Origin: Lunularia cruciata
Taxonomy: Eukaryota > Streptophyta > Marchantiopsida > Lunulariales > Lunulariaceae
Assembly (NCBI GenBank): GCA_948567375.1
Contig: OX419758.1
Coordinates: 3,167,001-3,231,000 of the forward strand
Reading direction: 5' to 3'
DNA length: 64,000 nucleotides
Shown: one piece after another, positions 33,201 through 44,375 of the stretch
Position numbering within the stretch: the stretch's first letter is position 1
How the letters are laid out: each line of letters opens with the position of its first letter
Program-made: the position numbers and the translations under genes
Notes under the pieces: model-generated
Seen by the model: only the letters and a program-made list of their open reading frames with translations
What the model was told of the DNA's origin: nothing
Databases searched by the model: none

Positions 33201-34708
33201 TGTACCAGTTCACTTGAGGACAGAGAAGTCAATGTACTCAGCACTACTCCAGGTTTTCGACTCGCGTAAAATCGAATCCTCTACTAACTCAAAGAAGTAA
33301 GAAACAGCTGGGTGAAATTCACACCAGAGAGGCAAGGCAAGGCAAAACTCATGAGTAAAGTCTGCTAATATTCACGTGTTTTTGTTGAGGGATGCAATCC
33401 TGTCACCATAATTTGTGTTGCAATACTCCTGACAGGTTCTATTTTTGCAATCTTTACTTCCTTTTCGGAACGAAACGTATCACCACATTTGCATGAGTCA
33501 AGAAGCTAGACAACCCTGGAATAGCTCTGATGATATATGTATGGAATGTATGTAGAGGAAATGGCCTTGTATGACACAACAAGCCCATGACTGGGTTGCT
33601 TAGGATTAGCAATGTCGATCCACATCCCAAAGTACCCCTACCAGCAAGAAACATCTCATCTGATCGACCCATGATCCGTACACGGTACAGGTTCCCCTCC
33701 CTCTTCTTCGCGTTAGTGTTCATTCTTCTTCAGCTATTGAGAACCGAACTAGTTTTGCATTCCAGCGTTTACCATCAGTTTCTTCTTATGGTTTCATGTT
33801 CAATATCGACATGGTAAGTGTGAGGTATATCAGTCTCGTGTATCATTGCCATTGTAGTTATGGCCATATCTAAATAGAAAATCAAGTGTTGGGATAATTT
33901 GTATTGGCCATGATTTATGTGTAGGTTTTGCGTCTTTTAACACACATTTTCAGTAATATATTCTTCATACATTAGTCACTCTGGATCCACAGTGCCTATA
34001 TAAAAGCTTGGAGTATATTCTACCGTCAAAGCGAGTCACTATGATTAATGTGTGGAGCCATCAAATACTCCACATTAACATCAAGATTGTCCTTATTAGT
34101 GACCCAAGATAATCATGATTGATTATCTTGAGAATACTACTCTAAACTGTGCTTCGACACCTCCTTCCCGTGATAGTTAATCGAGTATAACTCATCAACA
34201 GGTAATGAAAGTTATGTCTTAACCTCATCCAGATTTGATCCATCGATGTAATATAGATTTCCTAAGGTATAGCGATTTATGATGGCCTCAACATAAAGGA
34301 CAGACTAATCTGACTAGTGGACACCGATGGAAGCGTATAATACGGATCGTGTACGATAAGGCGGCTTTATACAATATAGCGACTCTCCGGGTCTCACCTG
34401 CTGTAATCGTTGCCAACTGGTGACCTCAAGTGGAGAATATGGGAGCTCCCCCGTGGTCCGTCCTCCGCTGAAACTTGGAGAAGCTCTATGACTTCCGGGC
34501 GGTGTCGTGCGTGCCGTGATCATGAGTCTCGTCTGAATAGTCGTTTGGTATCTTGACGACCGGTCATCCCGACAGCTTCGGACCGCTGCGTGTGAATGCC
34601 GGATGGATACCAGCAGTGGGCACTTGAGTCTGCTCTATGCAGTGCCCCACCTTAGTTACGGGGAAGTTATTCTGGTCTAGGGTTGTTTGCTGTTCGTCTT
34701 TTATTTTT
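30291..34708. other. No gene recognised; contains perfect inverted repeats
   Basis: Open stretches are under 90 codons and unremarkable. Structure noted: a perfect 14-bp inverted repeat at 31,084-31,115, an 11-bp one at 34,105-34,130, and an imperfect GC-rich one at 34,616-34,650. Confidence 0.45.
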
Positions 34709-34800
34709 CCATTTTACATTTTATCTATTTTGTCTCACATTTGTACGGTTTAATGGGGGTTCTTCAATCCATCGTGTTTTCTACGCGATCCCCTTTTTTT
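34709..34800 (+). mobile_element. Degenerate LINE tail copy
   Basis: CCATTTTACATTTTATC, TTTTGTCTCACATTTGTACGG, AATGGGGGTTCTTCAATCC and TTCTACGCGATCCCC plus a T run. The first hairpin is missing and the second mutated. Confidence 0.8.
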
Positions 34801-36640
34801 TCCTTTTCTTTTTATTTTCTTGATCATAGTCAATAGAAAAATAAAAATATATTCATGATATCCTTTAGAAATAACTTATTTACTTATGAACTCCTTTATC
34901 TATTCCCTTCGTTATCTTACACCAGCGCCTCATCCGTCATGGCTTCATGCTTAAAAATGTTGAGTTTAGGCAATGGCTGCATGTATGGAATAAACCTTTT
35001 GTCTTAAAGTTCGATATTATGTTAAGATACATTGATGTTTCAATTTCCTGGATAAGTTCGGTTTATTACGTTAAAATCGTGTAAGTAAGCTCTGATATTT
35101 ATTCTGAACTCACGTCAGAGGTTTACTGACTATATCTTGAAAAAAGCTTTTGAGATTAGCTATGGGATATTCAACTTGTTCAATTTTTAGTTGAACGAGT
35201 CAGTAAGGTTCTGGCTACGAGTACCTATTGATCTTTAGAATCTCAAATACGTAGAGTCGATCGGACCGTAGACTTGGTACACTCTGTCGACAATTTGATT
35301 TACAGATTGTTTGCATTTTTTACTTCATTGTTTCTTAATTGACGTCGTTTCTGAACAAAGAAATGAAACAGGTCCTGAAGGTTGAAGGGACCCAGCTTAG
35401 TGCACACTGGGTTGATAGCCCCTAACATTGGGATATGGACGACGTATACTCGATATACGCAAACACAATAATAGCAGTTGAATATCGAACGGTTCCAAAT
35501 GTTTTGAACTAGTATAAGGGTCCTCAAAACTAGACGTACTATAAGAAATATCTGTATCATCGATATCATTCATTTCAAAGGAATTATGTGAAGTATATTT
35601 TATATATCAGGAAAGAATATCCAATGGGTTCGAACACGAAATTCCTGCTCAGTGTAAATTCAAATTGAAAAATCAATACTTTAAAATGATGCTCATCTAC
35701 TGAGTGGGAGATCATATTTGCAGTTGATACAAGTCGTTCGAACAAGTAATAAGATGGAAAGGGTGAGAAGTAGATTTAGCTTGAAAAACCAGTAGATTTC
35801 AGCAACATTTTTTCTGAAGTGTATCTTTGGAGCACGAGATGGGTCTTATATGTTGCGAGACTTTAATCAGAAATAAATCAGTAAATTTTGATGGTTTTCA
35901 TCAATTTTATCAACTAAAAGCTCGGGCTTAACTAAAATAATTATAAACTAAAAATTAAAGACATTTTATTAGTACATAAATTAAATGATATTTATATAAA
36001 TAATTAATCAACCGATTTCAACAAAAACCATATAATTCTATTGCATTTGAGATGGATTATTTTATTCAAATTTCCAATAAGAATCATGAGGATAAATTCA
36101 ATTCACTGAATCCAATTAATTGAACTACAAGTCAATAAATCACAAGGTCTAGGCCACACACATGGTCCTCATTCCCTCTTACTCCCCACCAGGATTTTAA
36201 TTCCCAATAGGTGGTTTGAAAGTTTTGGACTCTCATTTGGAATAGAAGGGCTTTTTCAGTTCATTCATATCAAACCCTTTATTATAATTCACAACCCATG
36301 CTCATCTCATCCGATGGTAAGGAATACCCAAGTGGTCTATTCCATTCTTAATTAATGTTATCTCTCTAAGACCTCATATTTGGTACAAAAAACATGCCTA
36401 TGGAGGCATTGATGACATATTTATGGATGTTTGATAGTATCTGCCATACGTTCTCCACTCTCTTAGTGCCACACATGCTCCCACAACTATCAAATGAATG
36501 TTGTAGGTAACAAATAGTTCTCCCTATAGTCATGTGTGGATGCACTCTCATAGGGCAAGAGGTCACAACACCATCAACATATATCAAAGATGGGCTCTAG
36601 GTCCCTTGTTTAGTAGATCGGTTCTTACATGAGGGTCATC
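34801..36640. other. AT-rich, no gene recognised
   Basis: No coding region with recognisable motifs; AT-rich especially at 35.88-36.06 kb. A 73-codon minus-strand open stretch at 36,366-36,587 has no familiar motif. Confidence 0.45.
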
Positions 36641-36811
36641 ATTTTTTGTTGGGGCTACCATGATGGTGGATTCAGGGACTTATGCCTTTGAAACATATCT
36701 TTGATTGGCTCGTGACTGATTGTTTGACCTTGCATGCATGTCACTCCTTGAGATTCTTGACTTTGTGTCCTTGGATTCTAAGAAGCTCCAAGCGGATTTG
36801 AGTGAGTGTAT

Positions 36812-36881
<70 letters not shown>
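36812..36881. repeat. (CA)n microsatellite, about 35 units
   Basis: About 70 bp of uninterrupted CA dinucleotides, long and pure enough to be length-polymorphic. Confidence 0.98.
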
Positions 36882-36887
<6 letters not shown>

Positions 36888-36889
36888 CC

Positions 36890-37520
36890 TCATTGATGTA
36901 CTTCTATCTTATAGAGCTAGGATCCTTCCTTGCAAGGAAAGGCTTTGGAGCATGTCTTTAGGCTTCACCTTTGGTTGATGATATCAATTTCACTTTTGAA
37001 GAGTTTTCCACAATACTAAAATTGAGGTTTAATCTCCCACATCAAATCTCATAGGATTGCCAGTACAATGTGCATGTGGTTCCTCTTGTGACATGCAAGG
37101 GATACACTTTCTACAATGTGGAGTAGGTGGAGAGCATACCAAAGTCCATGATGTAGTTTGTGATACAATCACTCAGATCTGACAAGCTACAAGGACCTAA
37201 GTTCAGATTGAGCAATGGTTGGATCTACCAGGACCATCTATCCGTATCGTGCGAGTGGATATTGTTACTTTTATAGATGGTCGCCATTCTTGCACGATGT
37301 GGTGGTGGTGAATCCTCTACAAGTGAAGTTCTTGATACGATCAGGCGATATGGGAGCAACAATGGCCCTTGCCTCTAGGGGCAAGGATGACCACTATGCA
37401 CCTTGGCTATCCTCAAATATCTTTGTCCCTCTAGCAATTGGGATTTGTGGATGCTTACATCACCATTTCTCCTCAAAGATGCAACATGAGGTTCTTTGCA
37501 AAGAAGAGAGGCATTGTGTA
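36890..37520 (+). pseudogene. C-terminal fragment of a LINE-type protein
   Basis: Across frameshifts the plus strand reads CDMQGIHFLQC...HTKVHDVVCDTI (about 37,072-37,170), then HDVVVVNPLQ (37,297-37,326) and NIFVPLAIGICGCLH (37,417-37,461). This order, a CxxxGxHxxxC...HDxV region, a DVVVxxP strand and FVPLAIExxGCLH, is familiar from the C-terminal part of plant non-LTR retroelement proteins. The full plus-strand LINE copy has the same last motif (LFVPLALELYGVM at about 43,968). The open stretch 37,215-37,670 (151 codons) covers only part of it and its tail is unrelated and basic. Dead fragment; relation to the main LINE family is inferred. Confidence 0.65.
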
Positions 37521-37647
37521 ACGTTCCAAGGACAAGAGAAACCACAAGAGAAGAAACAAAAGAGAAACACAAGATTTCATTCCTCAATATTCCGATGCTC
37601 CAAAGGAGCATCTTGTCTTGATTATATAATAAAGAATATCCCCTCAA

Positions 37648-37738
37648 AGGGAGCTACACCTTTGGATTAGACATATGGATTGGTGATATGTCAGCAAGCT
37701 ACACCCTTAGATTAGTTACGTGGATTGGTGACATGTCA
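37648..37738. repeat. 45-bp tandem duplication
   Basis: AGCTACACC(T/C)TT(G/A)GATTAG begins each of two adjacent units (about 37,649 and 37,693), both ending GGATTGGTGA(T/C)ATGTCA. Confidence 0.85.
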
Positions 37739-37739
37739 A

Positions 37740-39280
37740 TCCTTGTCCTATTTAGTTGGTTGAACAAGTTTGACCAAAGGAAATCTTTGGGGAATCTTCA
37801 TATAGGAAGCTCAGAATAGCATGGGTGAGGTACCATAAGAAAGATCCCAAAGAGACAAACAACGAGGGAGAAGATAACACTTTTGGGCCTTGGAAGGGGA
37901 AAAATCTATTTTCCAAGGTCTAATTCTTTTGTTTAGGCTTTTGAAATTGATTCTGAAAGTTTTAGTGTGTTTTTTGTCTCTATCTATGAATGGAAGTACT
38001 TTTTTGGTGATATCTCTATCTGGTCAACTGAGACCATAGTATATAATATTCTTTAAGATATGACCAAACCAATTTTCACTTCTAGATGTTATGATTAGCT
38101 AATAATATTACACACTAGCTATGTCTTTGGCCATGCTCACATCCTATTACCAATAGTGCAAATTAGTCGCTTTAGAATGCATTCAGACTTTGTGTCTTCT
38201 CCGACAAGCCGTTGCAGTAGGCACACCCAATAGGGCTAGGGTCTTCCCTCTCCACTTACCTAACATACCATTGGAGGCTCTCTCACACAATTCAGAAATC
38301 GATTTTCTCTCTTGGTTTCTTTGGTGCTTGATGTTGGGATGCTTTTGCCTCTTGTTCTTGTTCCTTTGGGCACCATAAAACTCTGAAACGAAAAACATTC
38401 TTTGAACAGTACAAAAGAAAATCAAACAAGTCCAAGTTACCAGAACAGGACTGTGCACGCGGATATACCTACAGTTATCCCCATCTTAACACCAAGACCG
38501 CGTGGAATATATGTTTGTCCGTTTGGTATCCATGGTGCATCTTCGGCTGCAAGATGCTGGAGGAGTTACAGTAGAAAAGAGTGGATTGCAGTAGTCCGAA
38601 GGACCACGTCAATATGCCCACTGTTGGCGGAGAGAATATAGTGACGAAATCAAGCCACTAGCATACAGGAACTCGTCCTGCGGGATTGACGTCGACCTCA
38701 GGAAATATATAAAAGAAAATATTGTGATGTGAACTGCGTGTAGAAACGTGGTTAAAAAATAGATAGTACTGTAGAAATAGCGTAGTAGCTGCGCTTGTCG
38801 CGGTTGATAGGGGAATCGTGGTTACGTACGAGAGATGCATTAGCGGCAATTGTGGGCCGGTATAGGTGCCAGGTTTGGGGTGAAGAAGTAGTGACATTTG
38901 ACATTGTGAATCCTTCATAAACCTATCTGCTCATGCAGAAGTGACTATGTGATCATATGCAGGAGTTGAAATAGTCTTGGGAAGTTAAAAAATCAGTGGA
39001 CAAAGGAAAGTTTTACTGAAATTTTTTTCCAAAATTGTTGACTAACATCTACTTTCCGCACAACTCGATATCTTCGCACGCAGTAGCCCAAACTCTTTTG
39101 ACGGTTGAGCATGATTCTGTTCATAGTGCTTCATCGTCAATGATTTCGCTTTTTGTCATGGTCTTGGAGGTACAGGTCGTCTGTCATTCGCTCCATGTCT
39201 CTACGCTGATTTCATGAAAATGCAAATTTGCACCATCTCGATTTCTCAAGACTGTTTCGCATCTGTAATGTGAACCTGGA
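37740..39280. other. No gene recognised
   Basis: Open stretches up to about 91 codons on both strands around 38.2-38.6 kb overlap each other and show no known domain. Confidence 0.45.
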
Positions 39281-39375
39281 AAGGCGACCGCGTATAGGAC
39301 AACAAGAAGGATGGGAAGACTCATCATCAAGCCGTACAAACGTAAAACAAGTAGTAAATGGGGCTAATCTTCAAT
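39281..39375 (-). mobile_element. LINE tail copy
   Basis: On the minus strand it runs from ATTGAAGATTAGCCCC (first hairpin mutated on its left arm) to TACGCGGTCGCCTTTCC. First member of the 39.3-40.7 kb tail cluster. Confidence 0.87.
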
Positions 39376-39391
39376 ATTATCGGATACTATT

Positions 39392-39492
39392 GGAAAGGAA
39401 AAGGTGAACCGCGTAGAAAACACGAAGGATGGGAAGACCCCATCAAGCCGTAAACGGAGAAACAAAAGAGGTAAAATGAGGCTAAGCCAATA
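39392..39492 (-). mobile_element. LINE tail copy
   Basis: The minus strand reads GACTCTATTGGCTTAGCC, CTTGATGGGGTCTTCCCATC and TACGCGGTTCACCTTTTCC. It lies 17 bp from the previous copy, in the same orientation. Confidence 0.87.
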
Positions 39493-39502
39493 GAGTCGTG
39501 GA

Positions 39503-39543
39503 AATTAGCCACATTCTACCTCTTTTATCTCCTCCTTATACGA
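39503..39543 (+). mobile_element. 5' half of a LINE tail, inverted relative to its neighbours
   Basis: ATTAGCCACATTCTACC then TTTTATCTCCTCCTTATACG matches the first half of the tail cassette on the plus strand. It breaks off before the second hairpin. Confidence 0.65.
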
Positions 39544-39706
39544 CAATAGTATCAGTATGAGTACCTATGAGTATCGGAACCTAGAATAGGTGTTGTTTTA
39601 ACATATAAGACGACTCCGTGCAGAAGTTCGATGCAAAGATGGACTCACATTCCAAGGAGTAGGTGGATTCAGAGTTATTCAGATAATGAAAGTTTTGCGG
39701 GTCACC

Positions 39707-39768
39707 TGAAAAGGGGAAAAAGACGACCGCGTAGTTAAAATGAAGGATGGGAAGACCCCATCAAGCTG
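39707..39768 (-). mobile_element. 3' half of a LINE tail
   Basis: The minus strand reads AGCTTGATGGGGTCTTCCCATC-like sequence through TACGCGGTCGTCTTTTTCCCC; the first hairpin is absent. Confidence 0.85.
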
Positions 39769-39949
39769 AAAAGTATGTAATGGAAATAAGCTGATTGTGA
39801 AGCTACAGAAAAATATGATTGAAACTGAACAATTGTCAATATTGTACCTACTTCTCGAAAGCGATGACTTGCATCAAAACATGTACACAGGAGAATAAAG
39901 CATTATCCGTCGTGCAATAGTTCTCTTTTGTTTATCTTTGTGAAAATGG

Positions 39950-39988
39950 AGGGACCACATAGAACACATGAAGGATGAGATGACCCAT
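39950..39988 (-). mobile_element. Decayed LINE tail fragment
   Basis: GACCACATAGAACACATGAAG and GATGAGATGACCC resemble the minus-strand form of the tail (GACCGCGTAGAAAACACGAAG, GATGGGAAGACCCC) with about one mismatch in six. Confidence 0.6.
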
Positions 39989-40287
39989 TTGTGAAAATTA
40001 GGTAATATGGTTGCTGCTAAAGTGGGGTGTTTTACTCGAAGTGGTTCTAAAGTGCTTCCAAAGTGGGGTGTTCTGACCACATTCAACTGCCATCGCGTGT
40101 GTCTTCATTGAAAGAGCCTCATCCCGGTGAAGTATTAATCGGAGACACGACGTAACCGTTTTGGAGGTTCCAGTACACCAAGGGAGGCTGGCAATAAGTT
40201 AAAGAAACATGACGAAATCATTTCAAGGACTAGTTTTAACCCAGGTACATACAGAATCACGGATCAAATTTACTTTAGCATCAGAAA

Positions 40288-40325
40288 TCGAGGAGACCGC
40301 GTAGGATAACAAGAATGACGGGAAT
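40288..40325 (-). mobile_element. Decayed LINE tail fragment
   Basis: GGAGACCGCGTAGGATAACAAG then GACGGGAA corresponds to the 3' end of the tail on the minus strand. Confidence 0.65.
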
Positions 40326-40517
40326 CTAATTTAGCATCTAAATATCCAATTACCCTTGAAGGTTGGCGATCCTTAAACCAAAGTCTATGTAGCGCATGCT
40401 TACGGGCAGTTTGATGTTCGAAGTACAGAACGCACGAGACAGAATTGAGGCAATCTGCTCGTTATCAATTTATCCAAGCAAAATCCTAAGAGTTTATATC
40501 CTCTTACCTTATCGATA

Positions 40518-40617
40518 CTATTGAATCTTAGTCCCATTGTACTCGGATGTCTTTTCCTTGTTGGATCTGACGGGGCTTTTTCATCCTTCTTGTTATCAAA
40601 TGCGGTCATCTTCTTCT
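40518..40617 (+). mobile_element. Decayed full-length LINE tail
   Basis: ATTGAATCTTAGTCCCATTGTAC at the first hairpin position, GACGGGGCTTTTTCATCC at the second, and AATGCGGTCATC at the 3' end. It starts at the same point (ATTG) as the cleanest tail-only copies. Confidence 0.7.
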
Positions 40618-40684
40618 TACATTTTATCCTGGTTCGGGTTTGATGGGGTCTTCCCATCTTTCTTGTTCTCCAACACGGCAAGAG
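40618..40684 (+). mobile_element. LINE tail copy directly behind the previous one
   Basis: ACATTTTATCCTGG, GGGTTTGATGGGGTCTTCCC and TTCTCCAACACGGC. It has the second hairpin intact and a divergent end. Confidence 0.7.
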
Positions 40685-40689
40685 AAGGA

Positions 40690-41230
40690 AAGAAAAGTGT
40701 CCAAAGGAGAAATCTGAACATCAGCTTGAAAGTCTACATCAGGACTTCCTGTATAGTCATAGTTTTCCATGTTCGGGAGAGTTAGAGTGGGGCAACAAGA
40801 AGGAGAGAAAGTGAAAAATGAGAGAAAGTATATTAACAAAATTTCGAGAGCCTCACCTACATACACCACATGAGTAAATAGCCAAATCTATTCATTTTGC
40901 CACTCCGGTTCCATTGGAACCTAGATTGAAGGTTGTGGAAAATCGAGTAGAAAGTTATGATGACTTTTAGGTTTTTAGGATTTAGAGTGATTACTTCACA
41001 CTTGAGGTGATGGGTTGGGAAATTTTGTTCCTAATCTTTTGTTATCCATGCTTGAGTTCCATGGGAACTTAGTTTGAAACTTTTTGAGATGGGAATTGAA
41101 AATTATGAGAATTTATAGTTTTTAGGGTCTAGAGAGATAACATTTACTCATATAAGTTAGGATGTGAGTGCTTGTGGTTTTGTAGGTATAGGTAGATAAG
41201 AATAAAACAATCTTTATTCTTACGATAGCC
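40690..41230. other. No gene recognised
   Basis: Spacer between the tail cluster and the plus-strand LINE. Two loosely similar blocks (GTTCCATTGGAACCTAG at 40,907 and GTTCCATGGGAACTTAG at 41,045) suggest an old duplication of about 138 bp. Confidence 0.5.
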
Positions 41231-44200
41231 ATGGCTACACTTCCCATGTGGGGTCACCCTAGGTGGCCCGGGATACACCATGCCCGGTGTCTCACCAATA
41301 TTTCACCTTGCAAAGAGTAAAGACCTATGTGGAAAGGATACACAAGGACTATGATTGGACCACTTGGGATGCTTACGTGAGGCAAACAACCACATTGATT
41401 GCAATGACACTAGGGATCACTTGTTTCCTCAGTCCCTTTGTTCATCATTCCAGGGATATCAAATAAGTCATGGGAGTGGTTAGCATCTCAAGCAAGTTGT
41501 ATCTTTGGGTTATTTGAGACTAGTTTTCCATGTCCACGTCTATCCCATAGGTTACCTTGTACACTCCATGATGAGGCTAGATAGGCATTTTGCCTACCAC
41601 TTGATCATTTGGCACATGATCTCTTGGACAAGTTAGCATGGTTCTTATTCCTCTTCCTCCCTTGATGGTGCATGAATTATGCTAGAGGGAGACATGTGTA
41701 GCATACATAGGTGGTTGCTAGATTTCCTCTATTTCAAGCGGGGGATTGGGCTACACTACAAGAGGATTTTTGTTAGGGCTGCATGTTTTAGGAGACATGT
41801 TCTACACAAGTTACAATAGAGTCCATGCGATTACCAAGGTGTAGGATATTGGGTCAAGAAGGAGAGTTTAGTAGAGTAGCATGAGCACTACACCCTTTGT
41901 CTATGGCTAGTCCCATCAATGAGACTATCTCTTCCGTATGCTCACTACATCCTATGGCAAGAAAGGGAGTACCATTAGAGGTCTTAGATTATCAGCCTCC
42001 ACACATTTTATGTCTTGATAGGTCAATTTTTGCATAAGCATTATGCATTGCCCCTCACCTCTCCTCAAGTGGCTTGTCAAGGATAGTATATGAGCATCTT
42101 AGAGATTGCTTTCAAGCAAATGATCCTTCTAGTGGATTTACCAAGCTATTTCAGGTGGTTGCAACAATAGCGAGGAGAGATATTCCTATGTCAATTAGTC
42201 AGGTGTTAGGTGCTAGTCTAATTCTTGTGATGGAGAAGACGCATGGGGCATTAGACCGATTGCTATTGGAGAGATCTTTTTGTGCTTGATTAGCCACACT
42301 ATTGTCCTTCAACGTCGATCTTGCTTCTAGAGAGCACCTTAGTCCACAACAGTTTGGAAGCTATACTTGGAGGTAGTGAGGCTATATCTCTAGGTATCAA
42401 GGGACTCTTATATATCCATCTAGAGTGGGTCATCTTATAGGTGGATGTTGAGAATGCTTTTAATAATATCTCCCAAGCATCCATCTTTAGAGAGCTTGGG
42501 GAAGCCGGCGGATCCTTGGTGAGTCTCATTCCTTTTGTGTGGTTATTCTATGGCTACCTTGTTTCACTTTAGTACTAGCATGATTGGTCACAAGAGGGAA
42601 TCATTGTCTTAAATTAATTTTTTTGTACACAACAAGGAGATTATTTAAGGGGACTTTTGTTTACCATGGCTCACTTTAGAGCTCTCCTATCTACTACTTT
42701 GGCCATGCTAGGTTGTGTATTTCCCTCCTTGGTAAACAATACATACATTGTGGGCCCCATAGATCAGATTAGGCAGGCCTTTGAGCACTTGACTACCAAG
42801 CTACATCTTGTAGGCTTGAGAGTCAAGGTGTCAAAGTGTAGAGCATTGTCCCCTTCAAGTATCCCTCCCCACCTTGAGCTTCAAGAGGGGTGTGTCACAT
42901 CTACACATGGACTATGTGTTCTTGTAGTGACAGTAGGATCCAAGGATTTTGTCACATGCTTCTTAAACACTACCCTTGTAGAAGATATTCTCTTTTAGGA
43001 GATCCATAAGTGGCATTTGGTATACTCTCCTCTAGTATTGCCCATCGACCTACTTACATTCTCTGCATGGTTCTCCCTTCCTTGACTTTCCTATCGTATT
43101 TGAGAGCTTTTGATAGGAGGATTATGGGAGTCTATGGTGAAATCATCATACCAAGGACATATGAGTGTGTGATGGGAGATTTGGCATGAGGAAAAACATC
43201 TCTACTAATCTCATACAAGGGGTAGGCCTATTATAGATGGAGGGGACGTCACCAAGAGCATTTTTGGGTAGTTGGGCTCTCTTGGCACTCCTACTTTTCT
43301 CACATTTTGTGGTTGTTGCTAGGCTATATGACATATGTAGAGGAGGGATCCTTTTCTCTCTATGTGTTATTGCGGTAAATGAGAGATGGTCTATCCCCAC
43401 GAGCACGTGAGAACCTTCCATCCTTTGCTTCATTGCCATCAAATTGGACCAGAGCTTTGTAGTCTTCCTTGATGGAGCTATAGTGTAAGCATGTGCTATT
43501 TTCTCTCTTAGTTGACTTGTCCATTCCTTGGGCCACTAGAGCATGTCTTTGCTCTTGCTCTAGCAAGGATGTAAGCTCTTGGATCTTAGCTTGACCGTGC
43601 ATTAGGGCATTCTTACTTGCACCATCCACCTCCATCTCTATAGTGATGAAGTTTTGCCTAGGTTTGGTCCACACGTTTGCATCTTTGTTACTCACTTGTG
43701 AGTAGGGTTCTACACTAGATGAAATAGAGATCCATATGACATGGTGTCCTTTTGAGGGACAGAGAATAGCTACTCATGATGCCATCAATGATATAGTGTT
43801 TGCTATGGCATGAGAGAGTGGATACCTTGCTTGGAGGCAACATTCATATGCTTTGTAGACTACATGTGATGTAGTTTTGGAGGGAGTGATTACTCATCCA
43901 CTTGGATGGGCGGCAAGCAGAGCAACAACCCACAAGGTCTCCAAGTATAGAAGTATGTAGCGAGGTCACCTCTTTGTTCCTCTAGCCTTGGAGTTATATG
44001 GAGTGATGGATACGACGTTCGACACATTTGTCAAGGAGTGCACGCGAGCTTATCATATTAGACGTTAGGGGTACCACTCTCACTCTCATACTTTGTAATA
44101 TACTTTAGATAGCGTGTGTCCATTGCTCTACAAAGAGCATTGTATGGTGCAATCCTTAGGAGAGCAATTACACTAGGTGATGCTTCTTCGGATGCTCCAA

Positions 44201-44370
44201 TAGTTTGTAGACTTTATTACTTGCATAGTTGGGATATCTTGGGTGCGGTAGTGTAGATTTCTCATATCAATATTATTGGGGCCTAGCCCCATTTTACCTC
44301 TTTTGTCTCTCCCTTGTGCAGCTTGAGGGGGTCTTCCCACCCTTCATGCTTTCTATGTGGTCACCTTTCT
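41230..44370 (+). mobile_element. LINE-like non-LTR retroelement, decayed, 3' end preserved
   Basis: A single element can be followed across many stops and frameshifts: an upstream region (to about 42,060), GFTKLFQVVATIARRDIPMS (42,130), the RT core, a linker with LRAFDRRIMGVYGEI (43,100), a distal domain with LFVPLALELYGVM (43,968) and the C-terminal RQRVSIALQRA-type segment (from about 44,110). It ends in a TAG at 44,284-44,286 inside the hairpin tail. The tail (44,272-44,370) has TTGGGGCCTAGCCCCA, a degenerate second hairpin and ATGTGGTCACC. The 5' limit is uncertain because no second full copy exists in the window. No poly-A tail and no clear target duplication. Confidence 0.8.
42074..43000 (+). 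pseudogene. Reverse transcriptase core of the plus-strand LINE
   Basis: Motifs in order: SGFTKLFQVVATIARRDIPM; VDVENAFNNISQASIFRELG (42,441-42,500; the LINE-type finger/palm block with the first catalytic Asp); TQQGDYLRG (about 42,628-42,655; usually GTQQGDPLGG); FPSLVNNTYIVGPIDQIRQA (about 42,720-42,780), where LINE enzymes normally show (Y/L)ADD. Here both Asp of that pair are Asn; then HLTTKLHLVGLRVKVSKC. The enzyme would copy element RNA at a nicked target site in the nucleus. With the catalytic pair gone and stops throughout, this copy is dead. The same region is preserved on the minus strand at 430-1,893, which confirms the domain order. Confidence 0.82.
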
Positions 44371-44375
44371 ACTTC

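Noticed and set aside
36680-36877. Cys-Val repeat open frame on the minus strand
   Set aside because: It is the translation of the CA microsatellite.
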